From contig CAZDXQ010000043.1 of assembly GCA_964509545.1 (NCBI GenBank), positions 1 through 33,633 on the forward strand: a stretch of 33,633 bases of DNA. Reading direction: 5' to 3'. Position 1 is the stretch's first letter. The number at the start of each line of letters is the position of its first letter. A program made the position numbers and the translations under genes. The notes beneath the pieces were generated by a model. That model was not told the origin of the DNA, did not search any database, and worked only from the letters and a program-made list of their open reading frames with translations. This stretch comes from JADJWR01 sp964509545 (GTDB taxonomy: Bacteria > Pseudomonadota > Gammaproteobacteria > Burkholderiales > Burkholderiaceae_F). This document shows, piece after piece, positions 31,201 through 33,633 of this stretch.

Positions 31201-31856
31201 GCGGACGCGGACTGTCCGGCACCGGCCCGAAGGCAGGCGGACCGCTGATGCTGCCGCGGTTGCGCCGCAGTGCGAATGCCCTGCGACTGCCGGCCGCGAC
31301 GACGCGCGAACCGCCTGAGGCGTTCATCGCGATGCAAGGCTGGGCGGTGGCGACGGGCCACGACGCCCTTGCGGCCCATTGCGCGGCACTGTTGCAGGCG
31401 ACGCCCTTGTGCCGTGAACTGGCGCTGCCGGGACCGACCGGCGAGTCGAACCGCCTGCGCTTCATCGCCCGCGGCGCAGCGCTGTGCGCGGCCACCGACG
31501 AGGAAGCGTTGCTGCGGCAGATGGCGGCGGCGTTCGCTACGGGCAACCGAGTCGTGATCCTGGCGGCGTCGGCGCATGACCTGCCGACGAGGTTGCCGGC
31601 GCAGGTCCGGGAACAGACCGCTGTCGCCGCCGACGTGGCGGACGCCGAATGCGACGTCGCGCTGTGCCTGTCGGATCAGGCGGCCGCACTGCGGCGCTCG
31701 CTGGCTGCGCGCGACGGCCCGCGACGCAGGGTGGTCACGCCGATCCCGGGCAGCGATGGATACCCGCTCGAGGCCCTGGTCGTCGAGCAGACGCTGACCG
31801 TCAATACGGCGGCGGCGGGCGGCAATGCCAGCCTGATGACGCTCGGTCCGATGTAG
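28254..31856 (+). CDS. putA: Bifunctional proline dehydrogenase / P5C dehydrogenase PutA
   Basis: Oxidises proline to glutamate in two steps. The 1200-residue protein lacks the N-terminal ribbon-helix-helix DNA-binding domain of trifunctional PutA. The FAD-dependent proline dehydrogenase barrel (about 200-490) has GSGISVKLSALHPRY near 234, QSYQKRAP, RLVKGAYWDSEIKRAQ and YAPVGSHETLLAYLVRRLLE. The aldehyde dehydrogenase half (about 540-1000) has CISPWNFPLAIFIGQVAAAL near 677, Glu783, catalytic Cys817 in SAGQRCSALR, and PFGGRGLSGTGPKAGGP near 980. About 200 more C-terminal residues suit a type-B PutA. It stands between livK and livHM, and its expression cannot be autorepressed in the enteric manner. 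Confidence 0.96.
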   Translation: MTAAELRRAIAAATRAAEPASVQALIGQARLSTTRLQAAQDVARRLVENLRQRRSRLGGVDALMREFSLSSSEGVALMCLAEALLRIPDAATADALIRDKVSRGDWRAHLGRSQSLFVNAAAWGLMITGSLVATHSDEGLGRSLTQLIARGGEPLIRKGVDLAMRLLGQQFVTGQTIGEALARARDRERLGYRYTFDMLGEAALTSAEADRYLAAYEQAIVAIGAASSGGVEAGSGISVKLSALHPRYCRAQRERVAAELLPRLRNLCLLARENDIGLAIDAEESERLDLSLDLIEPLALDAALAGWAGLGVVVQSYQKRAPFVIDWLVDLGRRSGRRLAVRLVKGAYWDSEIKRAQVEGQAGYPVFTRKVHSDVCYLACARRLIAAADVLYPQFATHNALTLATVREMAREAGVTRYEFQCLHGMGETLYDQVIGADRLDVACRIYAPVGSHETLLAYLVRRLLENGSNSSFVNQILDPAISVDALLHDPVQHAADGGGAAHPRIPLPADLFAPKRRNSAGLDLNDTLTLHALEAAFAQARQRKWQAAPLLAEGGAAAAAPARAVNNPARIDELVGWVQEAGRSEVEAALAAAQAFTTVWAATAATERAQLLERAADALESHRAELMWLAVHEAGKTLANALGEVREAVDFCRYYASELRDRGDDAEGQPLGVVACISPWNFPLAIFIGQVAAALAAGNVVIAKPAEQTPLIAAHAVRLLHESGVPRAALQLTPGDGRTGSLLAADSRVRGVLFTGSTEVATLLDRQLAARSVSEEIVLVAETGGINAMIVDSSSLPEQVVADVLASSFDSAGQRCSALRVLCLQEEIADRVLSMLHGALRELAIGDPAQLATDIGPVIDTDARARLEAHVDRMRATHHAERLPLPPAAGAGLYVAPTVIEIDSLAQLDAEVFGPVLHVLRFRRGALGELIAAINATGYGLTFGVHSRIDETIDFVTARIRAGNVYVNRNMIGAVVGVQPFGGRGLSGTGPKAGGPLMLPRLRRSANALRLPAATTREPPEAFIAMQGWAVATGHDALAAHCAALLQATPLCRELALPGPTGESNRLRFIARGAALCAATDEEALLRQMAAAFATGNRVVILAASAHDLPTRLPAQVREQTAVAADVADAECDVALCLSDQAAALRRSLAARDGPRRRVVTPIPGSDGYPLEALVVEQTLTVNTAAAGGNASLMTLGPM

Positions 31857-31945
31857 AGAAACTCGCGGCCGGCGGCGGCGGGCCTGTTAGCATCGCGCCC
31901 TGCGCCCGCCGGCCGGCTGGCCGCGCCGTCATCGGATCCGCCGCC

Positions 31946-32875
<930 letters not shown>

Positions 32876-32885
32876 GGCCATCGAC

Positions 32886-33633
32886 GTGACGCCCTTCTTC
32901 CCGTCGCTGCGCAACAAGCCTGCGGCAGCGTTTGCCGCGACCTTCGTCGTCGCCGCCGTGCTGGTGCTGCTTCCGTTCGTCGTCGGCACCATGGGCAACG
33001 CCTGGGTGCGGGCGCTGGGCTTCGCCGCGCTGTACGTGATGCTCGCCCTGGGCCTGAACATCGTCGTCGGCTTCGCCGGCCTGCTCGATCTCGGCTACAT
33101 CGCCTTCTATGCGGTCGGCGCCTACATGTATGCGCTGCTGGCTTCGCCCCACCTGACCGGCAACTTCCCGGCGCTGGCAGCGATGTTCCCGCAGGGGTTC
33201 CACAGTTCGATCTGGCTGGTGATCCCGCTCGGCGCATCGCTGGCGGCGCTGTTCGGCATCATCCTCGGCTACCCGGTGCTGAAGCTGCGCGGCGATTATC
33301 TGGCCATCGTCACGCTCGGCTTCGGCGAGATCATCCGCATCTTTCTGAACAACCTGAATGCGCCGCTGAACTTCACCAACGGCCCGCAGGGGATCACGCT
33401 GATCGACCCGGTGCGGATCGGCCCGGTCAACTTCGCGCGCACGCTCGATCTCGGCTTCATCCAGTTGCCTTCGGTCTACCTGTACTACTACCTGTTCCTG
33501 ATCCTGACGATCATCACCATCATCGTCTGCATCCGGCTGCAGGACTCCCGCCTCGGCCGCGCCTGGATGGCCATCCGTGAGGACGACATCGCCGCCAAGG
33601 CGATGGGCATCAACGTGCGCAACGTCAAGCTGC
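32886..33633 (+). CDS. livM: Branched-chain amino-acid ABC transporter permease LivM; cut by window edge
   Basis: Second permease subunit, partner of LivH. The first 249 residues are present from GTG 32886 (GAGG eight bases upstream). They include VMLALGLNIVVGFAGLLDLGYIAFYAVGAY (split after VGFAGLL), VLKLRGDYLAIVTLGFGEIIRI and the coupling segment RAWMAIREDDIAAKAMGINV. All match LivM. The frame is open at the last base, and the C-terminal part is outside the window. Confidence 0.95.
   Translation, partial: MTPFFPSLRNKPAAAFAATFVVAAVLVLLPFVVGTMGNAWVRALGFAALYVMLALGLNIVVGFAGLLDLGYIAFYAVGAYMYALLASPHLTGNFPALAAMFPQGFHSSIWLVIPLGASLAALFGIILGYPVLKLRGDYLAIVTLGFGEIIRIFLNNLNAPLNFTNGPQGITLIDPVRIGPVNFARTLDLGFIQLPSVYLYYYLFLILTIITIIVCIRLQDSRLGRAWMAIREDDIAAKAMGINVRNVKL

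Noticed and set aside
28422..31577. 1051-codon open frame on the minus strand opposite putA
   Set aside because: It mirrors the strongly G/C third positions of putA and has a composition rich in Arg, His and Gln with no domain or motif. It is a typical antisense shadow in GC-rich DNA.

Overview
The window is GC-rich, densely packed chromosomal DNA from a betaproteobacterium, most likely of Burkholderiales/Rhodocyclales type. The evidence is the gene order hemH-hrcA / nadK-recN / fur-bamE-dapB, a zapB-like gene followed by zapA and 6S RNA, a small Trp-rich membrane protein known mainly from that group, and the absence of atypical islands. The genus cannot be fixed from the sequence alone. I see no rRNA, tRNA, insertion sequence, prophage or CRISPR array. 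Most of the window is core genome, so the interest lies in its regulation and in a few unusual gene details.

Layout. 1-5250 is the heat-shock and heme block on the minus strand: dnaK (cut by the window edge), grpE with a good sigma-32-type promoter, hemH and hrcA. Two small plus-strand envelope genes, a glycine-zipper protein and a one-pass membrane peptide, sit between grpE and hemH. 5338-9826 holds nadK, recN, fur (minus), the lipoprotein gene bamE and dapB. 9837-16705 is a cobalamin-uptake region. exbB, a short possible ORF, exbD, a btuF-like gene, a DUF2721 membrane protein and a Cys-cluster protein run on the plus strand. They converge on a btuB-btuC-btuD operon on the minus strand, whose leader carries a clear cobalamin riboswitch.

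17132-19386 holds the zapB-like gene, zapA, 6S RNA with a terminator, an EVE-domain protein and a TauE/SafE permease. 19461-20801 has a Crp/Fnr-family regulator, a perfect 24-bp palindrome and a GrpB-family protein. 20810-24102 (minus) is a malonyl-CoA synthetase overlapping a crotonase-fold protein that lacks the usual catalytic glutamates, followed upstream by lgt. Diverging from lgt is ilvD, then a small Trp-rich protein and a class-I cytochrome c. 26893-33633 is a branched-chain amino-acid ABC transporter locus in which a bifunctional putA separates the binding-protein gene from livH and livM (cut by the window edge).

Working together: BtuB imports cobalamin across the outer membrane using energy from ExbB/ExbD and a TonB not encoded here. 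The BtuF-like protein and BtuCD would carry it into the cytoplasm, and the riboswitch would shut off btuBCD when cobalamin is plentiful. MatB and the crotonase-like protein probably handle malonyl- or methylmalonyl-CoA. The Liv transporter and PutA suggest amino-acid uptake coupled to proline catabolism. Three genes (hrcA, nadK and the zapB-like gene) have a -10-like hexamer exactly six bases before the start codon, suggesting leaderless mRNAs.
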